A DNA stretch of 64,000 nucleotides, from the NCBI GenBank assembly GCA_001464195.1, contig LNEY01000005.1, positions 1 through 64,000 of the forward strand, read 5' to 3'. A model generated the notes under the pieces. That model was not told the DNA's origin, made no database searches, and was given only the letters and a program-made list of their open reading frames with translations. Positions within the stretch are counted from its first letter, which is position 1, and each line of letters starts with the position of its first letter. This document shows positions 63,659-64,000 of this stretch, piece by piece. The DNA comes from Burkholderiales bacterium Ga0077547. GTDB lineage: Bacteria; Pseudomonadota; Gammaproteobacteria; Burkholderiales; Burkholderiaceae_C. A program made the position numbers and the translations under genes.

Positions 63659-64000
63659 ATGTTCGCGCGCCGCCTCCTGATTGCTGCGTTGCTGGCGTGG
63701 GGGCTGGTGGCCTCCAGCCAGGCCCTGGTGCTTCCCGAGGGTCTGGCCATCGATGCGCCCGAAGGCGTGGACATGACGGTGCAAACCATCACCCGCGAAG
63801 GGCGGGAGAAGCAGGTGTTGGCAGCCTGGGAAGGCGACACGCTGCGGTACTTCATCAACGTCGACAAGCCGCTCGACGGTGCGACCGAGGCGCAGCCCTA
63901 TTACCGGGCGTTGCTGAATGACCTGCGCACGGCTGGGATCAATGCCGAGGCTGCCAAGCGCAGCGATTACCCGATCACCTCGGGCTTGCTGGGCTCGTAC
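63659..64000 (+). CDS. Secreted hypothetical protein, 3' end outside window
   Basis: 114 residues visible from the ATG at 63659. Signal peptide MFARRLLIAALLAWGLVASS ends near QALV. The mature part (DMTVQTITREGREKQVLAAW, LRYFINVDKPLDGATEAQPY) shows no motif I recognise. It starts 11 bp after queF and may share its transcript. Confidence 0.6.
   Translation, partial: MFARRLLIAALLAWGLVASSQALVLPEGLAIDAPEGVDMTVQTITREGREKQVLAAWEGDTLRYFINVDKPLDGATEAQPYYRALLNDLRTAGINAEAAKRSDYPITSGLLGSY

Noticed and set aside
1-64000. CRISPR arrays, tRNAs, rRNA, transposases, integrases, attachment sites
   Set aside because: None were seen by eye: no regularly spaced repeats, no cloverleaf with conserved TTCGAA arm, no DDE/recombinase motifs. 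A program search (tRNAscan, CRISPR finder) could still find weak cases.

Overview
The window is a continuous piece of a GC-rich chromosome. The gene families (exosortase-A-associated EPS genes, PEP-CTERM proteins, a PA4780-type RIO kinase, an EpsA-like LuxR regulator, a T2SS-like gspDEFG set next to two-partner secretion) suggest a free-living betaproteobacterium of the order Burkholderiales, in the Leptothrix/Rubrivivax/Ideonella neighbourhood. This placement is inferred from remembered family distribution, not from a search. I saw no rRNA, tRNA, CRISPR array, transposase or phage gene.

Region 1 (1-17.9 kb) is an exopolysaccharide locus of the exosortase-A type. On the minus strand are a flippase (partial), an asparagine-synthase-like protein, a PLP decarboxylase and an acyl-CoA ligase. 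Divergent from these are a GNAT-like protein, an acyl carrier protein, two alpha/beta hydrolases, a glycosyltransferase and a Wzy/O-antigen-ligase-like membrane protein with a large soluble insert. A convergent minus-strand operon follows: ABC ATPase, LolA-like protein, outer-membrane barrel, STAND-like ATPase, UDP-HexNAc 6-dehydrogenase and C4-epimerase. The exosortase itself and the ABC permease are not in the window.

Region 2 (18.1-29.4 kb) holds mixed functions: an exported catalase-like peroxidase, pstS-pstC-pstA-pstB without phoU, a RIO kinase, a secreted subtilisin with Ig-like repeats, a PEP-CTERM gene broken by a 16-bp tandem duplication, a SUV3-type RNA helicase and a small secreted charged protein.

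Region 3 (29.7-60.6 kb) is the most striking part, about 31 kb all on the plus strand. It has a T2SS-like machine (gspG, F, E, PilM/N/O/P-like inner-membrane proteins, GspD secretin, three further pseudopilin-like proteins), an EpsA-like LuxR regulator, a TpsB transporter, a PEP-CTERM protein, a secreted protein, a 3531-residue filamentous-haemagglutinin-type TpsA, a DUF2341/ConA-like/ExbB fusion, ExbD, a TonB-like protein, a putative porin and a periplasmic coiled-coil protein. It reads as one surface-adhesin export and energisation locus that combines parts normally found in separate systems.

Region 4 (60.6-63.6 kb) is the preQ0/preQ1 (queuosine) pathway: queC, an unusual three-domain queD-like gene with a frameshift, queE and queF. 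The window ends in a partial secreted-protein gene.
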